Below, in pieces: positions 6,956-13,719 of a DNA stretch of 14,076 bases; the first letter of the stretch is position 1, and each line of letters begins with the position of its first letter. The notes below the pieces were generated by a model. It made no database searches. It was not told the origin of the DNA and saw only the letters and a list, made by a program, of their open reading frames with translations. The stretch lies in contig CAJWAH010000016.1 in assembly GCA_913020095.1 (NCBI GenBank), positions 1 through 14,076 of the forward strand, in the 5' to 3' direction. A program made the translations under genes and the position numbers. Source of the stretch: an uncultured Synechococcus sp. (lineage in GTDB: Bacteria; Cyanobacteriota; Cyanobacteriia; PCC-6307; Cyanobiaceae).

Positions 6956-7885
6956 ATGGCGTTCTACCGCCCCGACTCGGACCTGACCCAGGCCCTTCAT
7001 GGGGTGCTTGACGAGTTAAAGGCCACACGGCCTGGCTTAGAGGAGCAGCTGAGCATCACCTGGCTGCTCTACGACTCCTCCCCCATCGATCTGGCCGCAG
7101 GCCTGGAGTCCAATGATGTGTGGTCACTGCCGATTCGCGGCGCTGCGCACCGCAGTGATCAGCAGCGCTACCCGGCCAGTGTGGTGAAACTGGCCTATGC
7201 CATGGCCATCGAGCAGTGGCTGGCCAGGGATTTGCTGCTGGAGAGCCCTGAGTTGCGGCGAGCCATGCAGGACATGATTGGCGATTCGAGCAATGACGCC
7301 ACCTCCCTGGTGATGGACCTGCTGAGCGGCACCACCAGTGGCCCTGAGTTGCCGCCGGATCCATTCTCCAGTTGGGCGCGGCAGCGCCAGTTGGTGAACC
7401 AGTGGTTTGCCTCCCTCGGCTGGCCTGAATGGGAGGGCTCGAACGCCTGCCAAAAAACCTGGGGGGAAGGTCCCTATGGCCGCGAGCGGCAGTTTTATGG
7501 CGCTGACTTGGAGAACCGCAACCGGCTGAGTACCGACATCACGGCGCGCATGCTGCATGCGGTACTGACGGGTGCTTGGGTTTCGCCCCTGGCGTCAGCG
7601 CGCCTGCGTGATCTGTTGAGCCGCAGCCTTGATCTGGAGGAGCGCAAAGCGGATCCTGAAAATCAGGTGGATGGCTTTTTAGGCGGGGGCTTGCCGGTGG
7701 GCAGCCGCCTGTGGAGCAAGGCCGGCTGGATGAGCCAGGCCCGCCACGATGCGGCGTATATCGAAACCCCAGGCTGCCGGCCCTTTTTGGTGGTGGCCTT
7801 CAGTGAAGGGCCTGAGCGGGCTGCCGATGAATCGTTGCTTCCTGAGCTAACCCAGCGCCTGATTCAGGCTTCAGCGCTCTCATAG
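6956..7885 (+). CDS. Class A beta-lactamase-like serine hydrolase
   Basis: 309-residue protein of the penicillin-recognising serine hydrolase fold. Three motifs appear in the right order: SVVK (active-site Ser 75, Lys 78; SxxK), SSN within IGDSSNDATSLVMD (about 111-113; SDN-like), and KAG within WSKAGWMSQARHD (about 255-257; in place of KTG). This fits the 'beta-lactamase family' of cyanobacterial proteins, which may be beta-lactamases, carboxypeptidases or esterases. The altered KAG and SSN motifs make true antibiotic resistance uncertain. The ATG at 6956 was chosen. A TTG at 6908 would add 16 residues and overlap the divergent NlpC/P60 gene. No clear signal peptide is visible from the ATG, odd for an enzyme acting on the cell wall. 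Its start is about 17 bp from that of NlpC/P60, and its last 22 bp overlap the next gene tail to tail. Confidence 0.88.
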   Translation: MAFYRPDSDLTQALHGVLDELKATRPGLEEQLSITWLLYDSSPIDLAAGLESNDVWSLPIRGAAHRSDQQRYPASVVKLAYAMAIEQWLARDLLLESPELRRAMQDMIGDSSNDATSLVMDLLSGTTSGPELPPDPFSSWARQRQLVNQWFASLGWPEWEGSNACQKTWGEGPYGRERQFYGADLENRNRLSTDITARMLHAVLTGAWVSPLASARLRDLLSRSLDLEERKADPENQVDGFLGGGLPVGSRLWSKAGWMSQARHDAAYIETPGCRPFLVVAFSEGPERAADESLLPELTQRLIQASALS

Positions 7886-8049
7886 GACTGCTCCAACAGC
7901 GAGCGGAACAGCTGATCTTTCTTCCAGATCAGAAACTCCTGTTCGGTGGGATCTCCCCCGCGCCAGTGCTCCAGGGCATCGCAGGTGGTTTTGTATTCCA
8001 GCCGCAAGGCGTGGATGTCGTACGAAAACGTGGCGACGATGTCGTCCAT
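7864..8049 (-). CDS. Small conserved-looking hypothetical protein (61 aa)
   Basis: Short acidic protein, MDDIVATFSYDIHALRLEYK at the N-terminus, then a helical, charged and aromatic body (DALEHWRGGDPTEQEFLIWK). No membrane segment, signal peptide or metal-binding motif is seen. The composition and the clean ATG (8047-8049) argue for a real gene. Small proteins of this kind are common in picocyanobacteria, but I cannot name a family or function. It is transcribed leftward from the 118-bp gap next to tRNA-Ser, and its 3' end overlaps the end of the serine hydrolase gene by 22 bp. Confidence 0.72.
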   Translation of the reverse strand: MDDIVATFSYDIHALRLEYKTTCDALEHWRGGDPTEQEFLIWKKDQLFRSLLEQSYESAEA

Positions 8050-8167
8050 GGCGATTCGGGCGATCTAGCCGCAATTGTTGCGGTCTGTCACAGCCTCTTG
8101 ACGTGTCATTGGTAACCGACTCGGCGGCCTGTTAGCAGCCGGACACCAAGGGCCTCAAAGGTTGGAA
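8050..8167. other. Intergenic spacer between tRNA-Ser and the 61-aa gene
   Basis: This 118-bp non-coding stretch contains one clear small inverted repeat (CCGCAA-TTG-TTGCGG, 8069-8083) that would lie in the 5' leader of the 61-residue gene. It must carry that gene's promoter and the 3' trailer of tRNA-Ser. No T-rich terminator and no convincing promoter pair were found. Confidence 0.5.
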
Positions 8168-8256
8168 CGGAGAGGGAGGGATTCGAACCCTCGACAGAAG
8201 TTGCCTCCTGTAACTCCTTAGCAGGGAGCCGCTTTCAACCGCTCAGCCACCTCTCC
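8168..8256 (-). tRNA. trnS-GCU: tRNA-Ser (anticodon GCU, reads AGC/AGU)
   Basis: On the minus strand the sequence begins GGAGAGGTGGCTGAGCGGTT and ends with the matching CCTCTCC plus a G discriminator base. It has a D-loop of the GCTGAGCGGTTGAAAGC type and a T arm with GGTTCGAATCC. The anticodon stem-loop CTCCCTGCTAAGGAG places GCT at positions 34-36. The long variable arm (TTACAGGAGGCAACTTCTGT region) makes the RNA 89 nt and is diagnostic of a class II tRNA such as tRNA-Ser. The 3' CCA is not encoded, since TTC follows the discriminator, so it must be added by the CCA-adding enzyme. It lies 18 bp downstream of the alr stop on the same strand. Confidence 0.96.
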
Positions 8257-8274
8257 AGCGGTCGGCCAAGCCTA

Positions 8275-9453
8275 TCAGTGCTCCGGCCGGCGGGGCAGAC
8301 GTGGCAGGCGGTGTTTGAAGCTGCAGAGCACCTCCCATGGAATGCTCTGGCAGACATCGCTCCAGGCCTGCGGACCAATGGTTTCGCTGCCGCTGCTGCC
8401 GAGCAACGTCACCGAATCGCCAATGTCTAATTCCGGCAGATCCGTGGCGTCGATCACGATCTGATCCATGGTGATGGCTCCGACCTGGGGCAGGCGGCGC
8501 CCCTCGGCGAGAACCTCCATTTGCCCCGAGAGGCGGCGGCTGACGCCATCGGCGTAGCCAATGCCCAGCACGGCCAGTCGGCTCGGCCGTGTGGTGTGGA
8601 ACTGATGGCCGTAACTCACCCCAGCGCCGGCGGGCACATCGCGAAGCAGGGTGACCTTGGCGTGCACGCTCATGGCGGGCCGCAGCGGCAGTTGCTTTAA
8701 GTGCGCAGCTGGTGTGTGGCCATAGAGCGACAACCCCACCCGCACCATGTCGTAGTGCAGCTCTGGGCTGCTGAGGGTGCCGGCGCTGTTGGCCAGATGC
8801 CGCAGGCCAGGTTGCAGTTCGAGCTCATGGAAGCGGCGCAGCACCGCTTCAAAACGCTCCTGCTGGGTGGCGTTGAGCAGGCCATCGGGGTTGTCAGCAT
8901 CGGCGAGATGGGAATACACCCCGGCGATCGTGAGGCCATCGAGCTGTTGCAGCTCCTCCAGCAGCTTGGGGCCCTGCTGCCAGTCGATACCCAGCCGGGC
9001 CATGCCGGTGTCGAGCTTGAGATGGGCCAGCAGTGGCTTGCCCCCGGCGACGCCCACATTGCTGCCGATCAACCCCTGCCTGAGGCTGCTGATCGTGGGG
9101 CTGAGCTGCCAGTGCAGGCAGCAGCGGAATTCCTCGGGCTGCTGCAGGTTCCCCAGCACCAGGATCGGTGCCTCGATTCCGGCTTGGCGCAGTTCGATGC
9201 CTTCAGCGAGGGTGGCCACCCCAAAGCTGCTGGCACCACCATCGAGTGCAGCTTCAGCAACGGTCACGGCGCCATGGCCATAGCCATCGGCTTTGACCAC
9301 CGCCATCAGGGCGCACCCGGGCTTCAATGAGCCCTTCAGCTGTGCTGTGTTGTGGCGAATGGCGTCGCGATCAATCTCCAGCCAAGCCCGCTGCTGCGGT
9401 TGCACCGAGGGGATTGTTTCCCGCGTCAGCCCTGGCAGGGACTCGTGATGCAT
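8275..9453 (-). CDS. alr: Alanine racemase
   Basis: PLP-dependent enzyme interconverting L- and D-alanine, the source of D-Ala for the D-Ala-D-Ala end of peptidoglycan. From the ATG at 9451-9453 it is 392 residues, a usual length. The PLP-binding Lys 54 lies in AVVKADGYGHGA. The second catalytic base, Tyr 281, lies in AGVSYGHQF. The conserved stretches LKLDTGMARLGI, YSHLADAD, HLANSAGTL and VRVGLSLYG also occur, followed by a C-terminal beta domain with GAITMDQIVID. The frame is open to 9537, with further ATG codons that would overlap the divergent HNH gene. I chose the last ATG before the conserved AWLEIDRDAIRHN region. tRNA-Ser follows in the same direction. The enzyme is cytoplasmic and its product complements the wall-active NlpC/P60 and serine hydrolase nearby. 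Confidence 0.96.
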   Translation of the reverse strand: MHHESLPGLTRETIPSVQPQQRAWLEIDRDAIRHNTAQLKGSLKPGCALMAVVKADGYGHGAVTVAEAALDGGASSFGVATLAEGIELRQAGIEAPILVLGNLQQPEEFRCCLHWQLSPTISSLRQGLIGSNVGVAGGKPLLAHLKLDTGMARLGIDWQQGPKLLEELQQLDGLTIAGVYSHLADADNPDGLLNATQQERFEAVLRRFHELELQPGLRHLANSAGTLSSPELHYDMVRVGLSLYGHTPAAHLKQLPLRPAMSVHAKVTLLRDVPAGAGVSYGHQFHTTRPSRLAVLGIGYADGVSRRLSGQMEVLAEGRRLPQVGAITMDQIVIDATDLPELDIGDSVTLLGSSGSETIGPQAWSDVCQSIPWEVLCSFKHRLPRLPRRPEH

Positions 9454-9514
9454 CAGGGACGACGGCGAGTCACTGGTTGACCCAGATAGCATGCCTGCAA
9501 TACGGGAAGCTGGC

Positions 9515-10012
9515 ATGGGCCACGTCCTCGTTCTCAATGCGTCTTACGAGCCGCTCAATATCACCAGCTGGCGACGTGCTGTCGTCATGGTGTTGAAGGG
9601 AAAAGCGGAAGGCCTTGAGCACGAAGAACGCACTCTCCGTCAAGACTTTTTAGCTCCCACCGTGATTCGGTTGCGGCAATTTGTTCGCATTCCGTTCAAG
9701 GAATTACCGCTCACGCGCCGCAATGTGTTCCAGCGCGATCACCACACCTGCCAATACTGCGGCTATCGCGGCGACAAACTCTCAATCGACCATGTGATTC
9801 CCCGCAGCCGCGGCGGCCAAGACACCTGGGAGAACGTGACCACCGCTTGCATTCGCTGCAATGTCCGCAAGGGCAATCGCACCCCGAAAGAAGCGGACAT
9901 GCCCTTGAACTCGGTGCCAAGACGCCCGGTGAGCACCTTGTATTTCGAAGCCACCCGCCAGATTCGCAGCGGTCGCCGCGAAGAGTGGCGCAAATACGTG
10001 ATCGGCGCCTAG
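9515..10012 (+). CDS. Stand-alone HNH endonuclease family protein
   Basis: 165-residue protein with an N-terminal region starting [20 protein letters not shown] and a C-terminal HNH domain. The domain shows zinc-type Cys pairs CQYC (79, 82) and CIRC (112, 115) flanking the catalytic core [12 protein letters not shown] (Asp-His 92-93) and the ENVTTAC Asn 107. These are the hallmarks of McrA-like HNH nucleases. The ATG at 9515 gives the usual N-terminus. An upstream ATG at 9491 adds eight unlike residues. GGGAAG lies about seven bases before the ATG, the nearest thing to a Shine-Dalgarno sequence in the window. Proteins of this shape are widespread, single-copy and chromosomally conserved in cyanobacteria, not tied to mobile elements, and their cellular role is not settled. 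The stop codon interlocks with that of prfA. No intron, homing or restriction partner is visible. Confidence 0.92.
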   Translation: MGHVLVLNASYEPLNITSWRRAVVMVLKGKAEGLEHEERTLRQDFLAPTVIRLRQFVRIPFKELPLTRRNVFQRDHHTCQYCGYRGDKLSIDHVIPRSRGGQDTWENVTTACIRCNVRKGNRTPKEADMPLNSVPRRPVSTLYFEATRQIRSGRREEWRKYVIGA

Positions 10013-11103
10013 CCCTCGCTGGCCGCCAGCTCTTCGAGTTTTTGCTGTTGATCCGCGTGGGTGCAGGCCTCGATCAGATCGCTGAGCTGGCCGTTGAGCA
10101 CGGTTTCCAGCGGGAAGTTTTTGCCCAGGCGGTGATCGGTGGTGCGGTTGTCTTTGTAGTTGTAGGTGCGGATTTTTTCGCTGCGATCACCGCTGCCCAC
10201 TTGGGCCCGGCGCGCTGAGCTCTCGGCTGCTGCCGCTTCCTCTTCCTCTTTGGCCAGCAGCTTGGCCCGCAGAATCTCCATGGCCCGCTCGCGGTTTTGC
10301 AGCTGGGAGCGCTCCTGGGTGCAGAACACCCGAATCCCGGTGGGCTTGTGCAGCAGATCGACGGCTGTTTCCACCTTGTTGACGTTCTGCCCGCCAGCAC
10401 CGCCAGAGCGGGCCGTGCTGATCTCCAGATCCTTGGGATCGATTTGCACATCCACCGGATCGGCTTCTGGCATCACCGCCACAGTGGCTGTTGAGGTGTG
10501 AACGCGGCCCTGCGATTCCGTGGCGGGTACCCGCTGCACCCGGTGCACACCGGCCTCGTATTTGAGTTGGCTGAACACCGCATCACCGCGGATCGCCAGG
10601 ATCAATTCCTTAAATCCACCAAGCTCGGCTTCTGAAGCGCTGACGGGATTCACCTGCCAGCCGCAGGTTTGGGCGTGGCGTTCATACATGCGGGCGAGAT
10701 CACCAGCCCACAGGCAGGCTTCATCACCGCCGGCTCCGGCGCGAATTTCCAGCATCACGCTGCGCTCATCGCGGGGATCGCTGGGCAGCAGAGCCACTTT
10801 CAGGCGTTGGTTGAGCTGCTCCTGCTCTGAGCTCAGTTGCTGCAGCTCCTCTTGGGCCAACGCCTCCAGTTCGGCGTCGCCCTTGCTCTCTTTGAGCAAT
10901 TGCTGGGCCTGCTGTTGCTCGGCGTCGAGTTGTTGCAGCCGCTGGTAGTCGAGCACTAGGGGCTCAAGCCTCGAGCGCTCTTTGGCCAGGGTCAGCAGTT
11001 GTTCAGGGTCAGCCGCCACGCTGGGGTCAGCCAGCTGACGCTCGAGGGCGTTGAAGGTGCGGCAGGTGGCTTCTAGCCGCTCGGTGACAAAGGACTGATC
11101 CAC
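10009..11103 (-). CDS. prfA: Peptide chain release factor 1
   Basis: RF1 recognises UAA and UAG stop codons in the ribosomal A site and triggers peptide release. The 364-residue length is standard. The codon-recognition PxT motif occurs as PAT (193-195) within [18 protein letters not shown], which identifies RF1 rather than RF2. The catalytic GGQ (237-239) lies in [18 protein letters not shown]. The N-terminal half is a long Gln/Leu/Glu-rich coiled coil. The start is GTG (11101-11103); there is no in-frame ATG near it. It is the last gene of the ribosomal-protein string, 90 bp after rpmE. Its TAG stop shares four bases with the TAG stop of the convergent HNH gene. Confidence 0.98.
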   Translation of the reverse strand: MDQSFVTERLEATCRTFNALERQLADPSVAADPEQLLTLAKERSRLEPLVLDYQRLQQLDAEQQQAQQLLKESKGDAELEALAQEELQQLSSEQEQLNQRLKVALLPSDPRDERSVMLEIRAGAGGDEACLWAGDLARMYERHAQTCGWQVNPVSASEAELGGFKELILAIRGDAVFSQLKYEAGVHRVQRVPATESQGRVHTSTATVAVMPEADPVDVQIDPKDLEISTARSGGAGGQNVNKVETAVDLLHKPTGIRVFCTQERSQLQNRERAMEILRAKLLAKEEEEAAAAESSARRAQVGSGDRSEKIRTYNYKDNRTTDHRLGKNFPLETVLNGQLSDLIEACTHADQQQKLEELAASEG

Positions 11104-11193
11104 AGATTCAGCGGGTTGAGCAGCGCCGATAGAAAAGCCGGATGCCCCGTTGGGAGCACCCGGCCATGTCAGACGTCATTGCAGCTGAGAAGT

Positions 11194-11472
11194 TCAGCTG
11201 TCGGCTTTGGCGTCGGATTTCTTGGCATCCTTCTTGGGCGCGGGTGCATCGGCTTCGGGATTGGCACTGCCCATGCCGTACTTGCGCATGAAGCGGTCCA
11301 CGCGGCCCTCGGTGTCGAGGATCTTCTGGGTACCCGTGAAGAAGGGGTGGTTGCCGCTCCACACATCGACGTGCAGCTCGGGGGTGGTGGAGCCAGTGGT
11401 CATGACCACTTCTCCATTGCAGATCACCTTGGCGTCGGGATACCAGGTGGGGTGAATGTCGGCCTTGGGCAT
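11194..11472 (-). CDS. rpmE: 50S ribosomal protein L31
   Basis: 92-residue L31, starting MPKADIHPTWYPDAKVICNG and containing the diagnostic HPFFTGTQKILDTEGRVDRF block. Only one of the four zinc-binding cysteines of the C+ form remains (in VICNG), so this is the zinc-free C- type. The C-terminus is extended by a low-complexity Ala/Lys/Asp/Pro tail of about 20 residues (ADAPAPKKDAKK...). The gene begins 8 bp after rpsI ends and is clearly in the same transcript. Confidence 0.97.
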   Translation of the reverse strand: MPKADIHPTWYPDAKVICNGEVVMTTGSTTPELHVDVWSGNHPFFTGTQKILDTEGRVDRFMRKYGMGSANPEADAPAPKKDAKKSDAKADS

Positions 11473-11480
11473 GACGAAAA

Positions 11481-11888
11481 TCAGCGCTTGGAGAACTGAG
11501 GAGCTTTACGAGCTTTCTTGAGGCCGTACTTACGGCGTTCCTTGGCGCGAGGGTCGCGGCTCAGGTGACCTTCGCTCTTGAGCGGTTTGCGGTTGTCGGG
11601 GGACAGCTCACACAGGGCGCGTGCCGCACCTTGCTTGATGGCATCGGCCTGGCCGGTGAGCCCGCCACCCCGGACATTCACAAGGATGTCGTACTCCTTG
11701 GAGAGCCCCAGGGTGTCGAGCGGTGCACGCACCGCGTTGAGGTAGCTGGGGTTGTAGTTGAGGTAGTTATCGCCAGGGCGGCCATTGATGGTGATCGTTC
11801 CATCGCCAGGAACCACCCGAACCCGTGCCACGGAGGTCTTACGACGACCGGTGCCCCAGTAGACGACGCGCTTGCTGCTGCTGGTCAT
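11481..11888 (-). CDS. rpsI: 30S ribosomal protein S9
   Basis: 135-residue S9, a small-subunit protein whose C-terminal tail reaches the P-site tRNA anticodon. Diagnostic blocks are [19 protein letters not shown] at the N-terminus, [20 protein letters not shown] in the middle, and a basic C-terminus [18 protein letters not shown] ending in the invariant Lys-Arg. The ATG overlaps the rplM stop by 4 bp (ATGA), so translation of the two is probably coupled. rpmE follows after 8 bp. Confidence 0.98.
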   Translation of the reverse strand: MTSSSKRVVYWGTGRRKTSVARVRVVPGDGTITINGRPGDNYLNYNPSYLNAVRAPLDTLGLSKEYDILVNVRGGGLTGQADAIKQGAARALCELSPDNRKPLKSEGHLSRDPRAKERRKYGLKKARKAPQFSKR

Positions 11889-12337
11889 TTGATGCTGGCG
11901 GAGGGGTTGAGCTGGTAAGGCTGGGGCTGCTGGGCGCCATGGGGGTGCTCGGCACCCTTGTAAACCTTCAGCTTGCGGAACAACTGCCGACCGAGGGCGT
12001 TGTGGGGAAGCATGCCCTTGATGGCCTTCTCCACGATGCGCTCGGGAATGCGCTGCTGCAGGGCGGCAAAGGTTTCCACCTTCATCCCGCCCGGGCGGCC
12101 GGAGTGACGGCGGTAGAGCTTGTCGCTCGCCTTGTTGCCGGTGACTTTCACCTTGTCGGCATTGATCACCACCACAAAGTCACCGGTGTCCAGGTGAGGG
12201 GTGTAGGTCGGCTTGTTCTTGCCGCGCAGAACCGAGGCCACTTCAGTCGCGAGGCGACCGAGGCACTGGTTTTCCGCATCCACCACGTACCAGTGGCGTT
12301 CAACGGTATTGAGAGAGGGGACGACTGTTTTGTTCAT
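11885..12337 (-). CDS. rplM: 50S ribosomal protein L13
   Basis: 150-residue L13, an early-assembling large-subunit protein. Typical blocks are [22 protein letters not shown], a central [25 protein letters not shown], and [29 protein letters not shown]. The ATG start (12335-12337) gives the conserved N-terminus. A 113-bp spacer with potential hairpins separates it from truA, the largest gap in this ribosomal string. In several bacteria L13 represses its own operon at the leader, so this spacer is a plausible control site. rpsI overlaps its 3' end by 4 bp. Confidence 0.98.
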   Translation of the reverse strand: MNKTVVPSLNTVERHWYVVDAENQCLGRLATEVASVLRGKNKPTYTPHLDTGDFVVVINADKVKVTGNKASDKLYRRHSGRPGGMKVETFAALQQRIPERIVEKAIKGMLPHNALGRQLFRKLKVYKGAEHPHGAQQPQPYQLNPSASIK

Positions 12338-12450
12338 CGCGCCGGCAGGCCGGAATCACGGGACGGGCCCTGCATGTGCAGGGACTGGACTTGGCTGGAG
12401 CTGGAATCCAGATCAAAAAGTCTGAAATCTCCACCAATTCCGAAGCTAGT
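12338..12450 (-). promoter_or_regulatory. Candidate structured leader of rplM-rpsI-rpmE-prfA
   Basis: 113-bp spacer between the truA stop and the rplM start. It contains a 7-bp inverted repeat CCCTGCA-TG-TGCAGGG (12368-12383), a smaller one CTGGA-A-TCCAG (12401-12411) and a GC-rich dyad near the rplM start (GCCGGCAGGCCGG). In the leftward transcript a TTTTT run precedes these hairpins, so they do not form a normal terminator of truA. They could form an L13-responsive leader. I did not recognise a named leader class. Confidence 0.35.
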
Positions 12451-13326
12451 TCAGAGAACTTCGCCTGTCGGATTGCTGGTGATCTCAGGGGGCGGATCGG
12501 AAGTCTCCAGCCGATACCGCGGTTGGCAATCGTACCACGCACCCCTTGGGAATATGGGCTCTGGGTAGCCCACACGCAGCAGGCAAAGTCCCTGTGGTGG
12601 AGCGGCTTCTTTGACCTCGTCACGGCGTTGCTCACGCCAGCGTTGGCGGAATTGCTCAGGGCTGATGCGGCCCTCTCCAGCGGCCACCAGTTGCCCCACC
12701 AGCAATCGCACCATGCCGTAGAGAAACCCACTGGCTTGGATCTCCAGGGTGAGGATGTCGCCCTCCCGCTGCAGGCTCACCTCCTGCACGGTGGTGCGGG
12801 CGTGGGCGCGCTGGCTGCCCGCCCGCTGAAAGGCCGAAAAGTCGTGGTGTCCGAGCAGTTCCTGCAGCAGCTCCTGCATCAGGTGGTCTTGCAGGCGCCA
12901 TTGGTAGCGGTGCCAGCTGATGGGGGCCAAAAACAGATTCGGCCGCCGCGCGTTGTAGATGCAGTAGCGGTAGCGCCGGTATGTGGCGCTGAAGCAGGCA
13001 TGCCAATCCGGTGCCACGGCTGCACTGGCCCGCACCCGGATGCTGCCGGGCAGCCGGCCATTGAGGGCTGGGGCCCAGCGGGGCGCCGGGATGGGCCCAT
13101 GGCAATCAAAGTGCACCACTTGGGCGGCGGCATGGACGCCGGTGTCGGTGCGGCCGGCGGCAATGGTGCGGCTGAGTTTGGCGGCAACGCCAGCGGGGAG
13201 TGGGTCGAGGGCCTCAATCGCTTCATCGAGGCTCTGTTGAACACTGCGGTGCTGGGGCTGCCGCTGCCAGCCACAAAAAGGCCCCCCGTCGTATTGCAGA
13301 CAGAGGGCGATGCGCTGGCCGGTCAA
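12451..13326 (-). CDS. truA: tRNA pseudouridine synthase A
   Basis: TruA converts uridines 38-40 in the anticodon stem-loop of tRNAs to pseudouridine. The 291-residue protein has the N-terminal [19 protein letters not shown], the catalytic Asp 61 in [11 protein letters not shown], the tyrosine-rich [12 protein letters not shown] and the C-terminal [14 protein letters not shown] block, all diagnostic. The start appears to be TTG (13324-13326). No ATG or GTG lies between the rplQ stop and the conserved Arg-Ile-Ala, so a TTG 11 bp after rplQ is the best choice. It is part of the rpoA-rplQ-truA-rplM transcript. The C-terminus (about residues 265-291) is a non-conserved tail rich in Pro, Thr and Ser. 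Confidence 0.96.
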   Translation of the reverse strand: MTGQRIALCLQYDGGPFCGWQRQPQHRSVQQSLDEAIEALDPLPAGVAAKLSRTIAAGRTDTGVHAAAQVVHFDCHGPIPAPRWAPALNGRLPGSIRVRASAAVAPDWHACFSATYRRYRYCIYNARRPNLFLAPISWHRYQWRLQDHLMQELLQELLGHHDFSAFQRAGSQRAHARTTVQEVSLQREGDILTLEIQASGFLYGMVRLLVGQLVAAGEGRISPEQFRQRWREQRRDEVKEAAPPQGLCLLRVGYPEPIFPRGAWYDCQPRYRLETSDPPPEITSNPTGEVL

Positions 13327-13337
13327 TGGGCTGAAGC

Positions 13338-13688
13338 TCAGACCAGCTCGATGATGGCCATTTCGGCGTTGTCTCCGCGGCGGGGGACTGTGCGAATGAT
13401 GCGGGTGTAGCCACCGTTGCGGTCGCCGTAGCGCTCGCTGGCTTTGTCAAACAGGGCATGCACCAGCTGCTTGTCGTAGATGTAGCCCAGGGCCCGGCGG
13501 CGGGCAGCCAGGCTGCCGTCCTTGGCCAAGCTGATCATCCGCTCAGTTTCATCGCGGAGTGCCTTGGCACGGGCCTTGGTGGTGGTCACCCGGCCTTCGC
13601 GGATGAGCTGGGTGGTGAGGCCACGGAGCATGGCCTTGCGTTGGTCGGCGGGACGTCCCAGCTGGGGGACTCGGCACTGGTGGCGCAT
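13338..13688 (-). CDS. rplQ: 50S ribosomal protein L17
   Basis: 116-residue L17, starting [20 protein letters not shown] and containing [20 protein letters not shown], the standard L17 signature, and a C-terminal [21 protein letters not shown]17 sits near the exit of the peptide tunnel. The ATG at 13686-13688 was chosen. The frame extends to 13766, but that extension overlaps rpoA and is unlike L17. The 31-bp spacer from rpoA contains an anti-Shine-Dalgarno-like sequence in the mRNA rather than a Shine-Dalgarno sequence. Confidence 0.97.
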   Translation of the reverse strand: MRHQCRVPQLGRPADQRKAMLRGLTTQLIREGRVTTTKARAKALRDETERMISLAKDGSLAARRRALGYIYDKQLVHALFDKASERYGDRNGGYTRIIRTVPRRGDNAEMAIIELV

Positions 13689-13719
13689 GGGTCGAAAGGA
13701 GGTGTGGGGATGGTGGCCG

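Noticed and set aside
8701..9330. 209-codon open frame opposite alanine racemase
   Set aside because: It is antisense to conserved alr with no recognisable motif.
11183..11199. Inverted repeat AGCTGA-GAAGT-TCAGCT at the rpmE stop as a terminator
   Set aside because: The stem is only 6 bp and there is no T run on the transcribed side. The prfA gene follows in the same direction.
12376..13410. Long open frame (344 codons) on the plus strand opposite truA
   Set aside because: It is antisense to an unmistakable truA and parts of rplQ, with no protein family resemblance. This is a GC-driven shadow.
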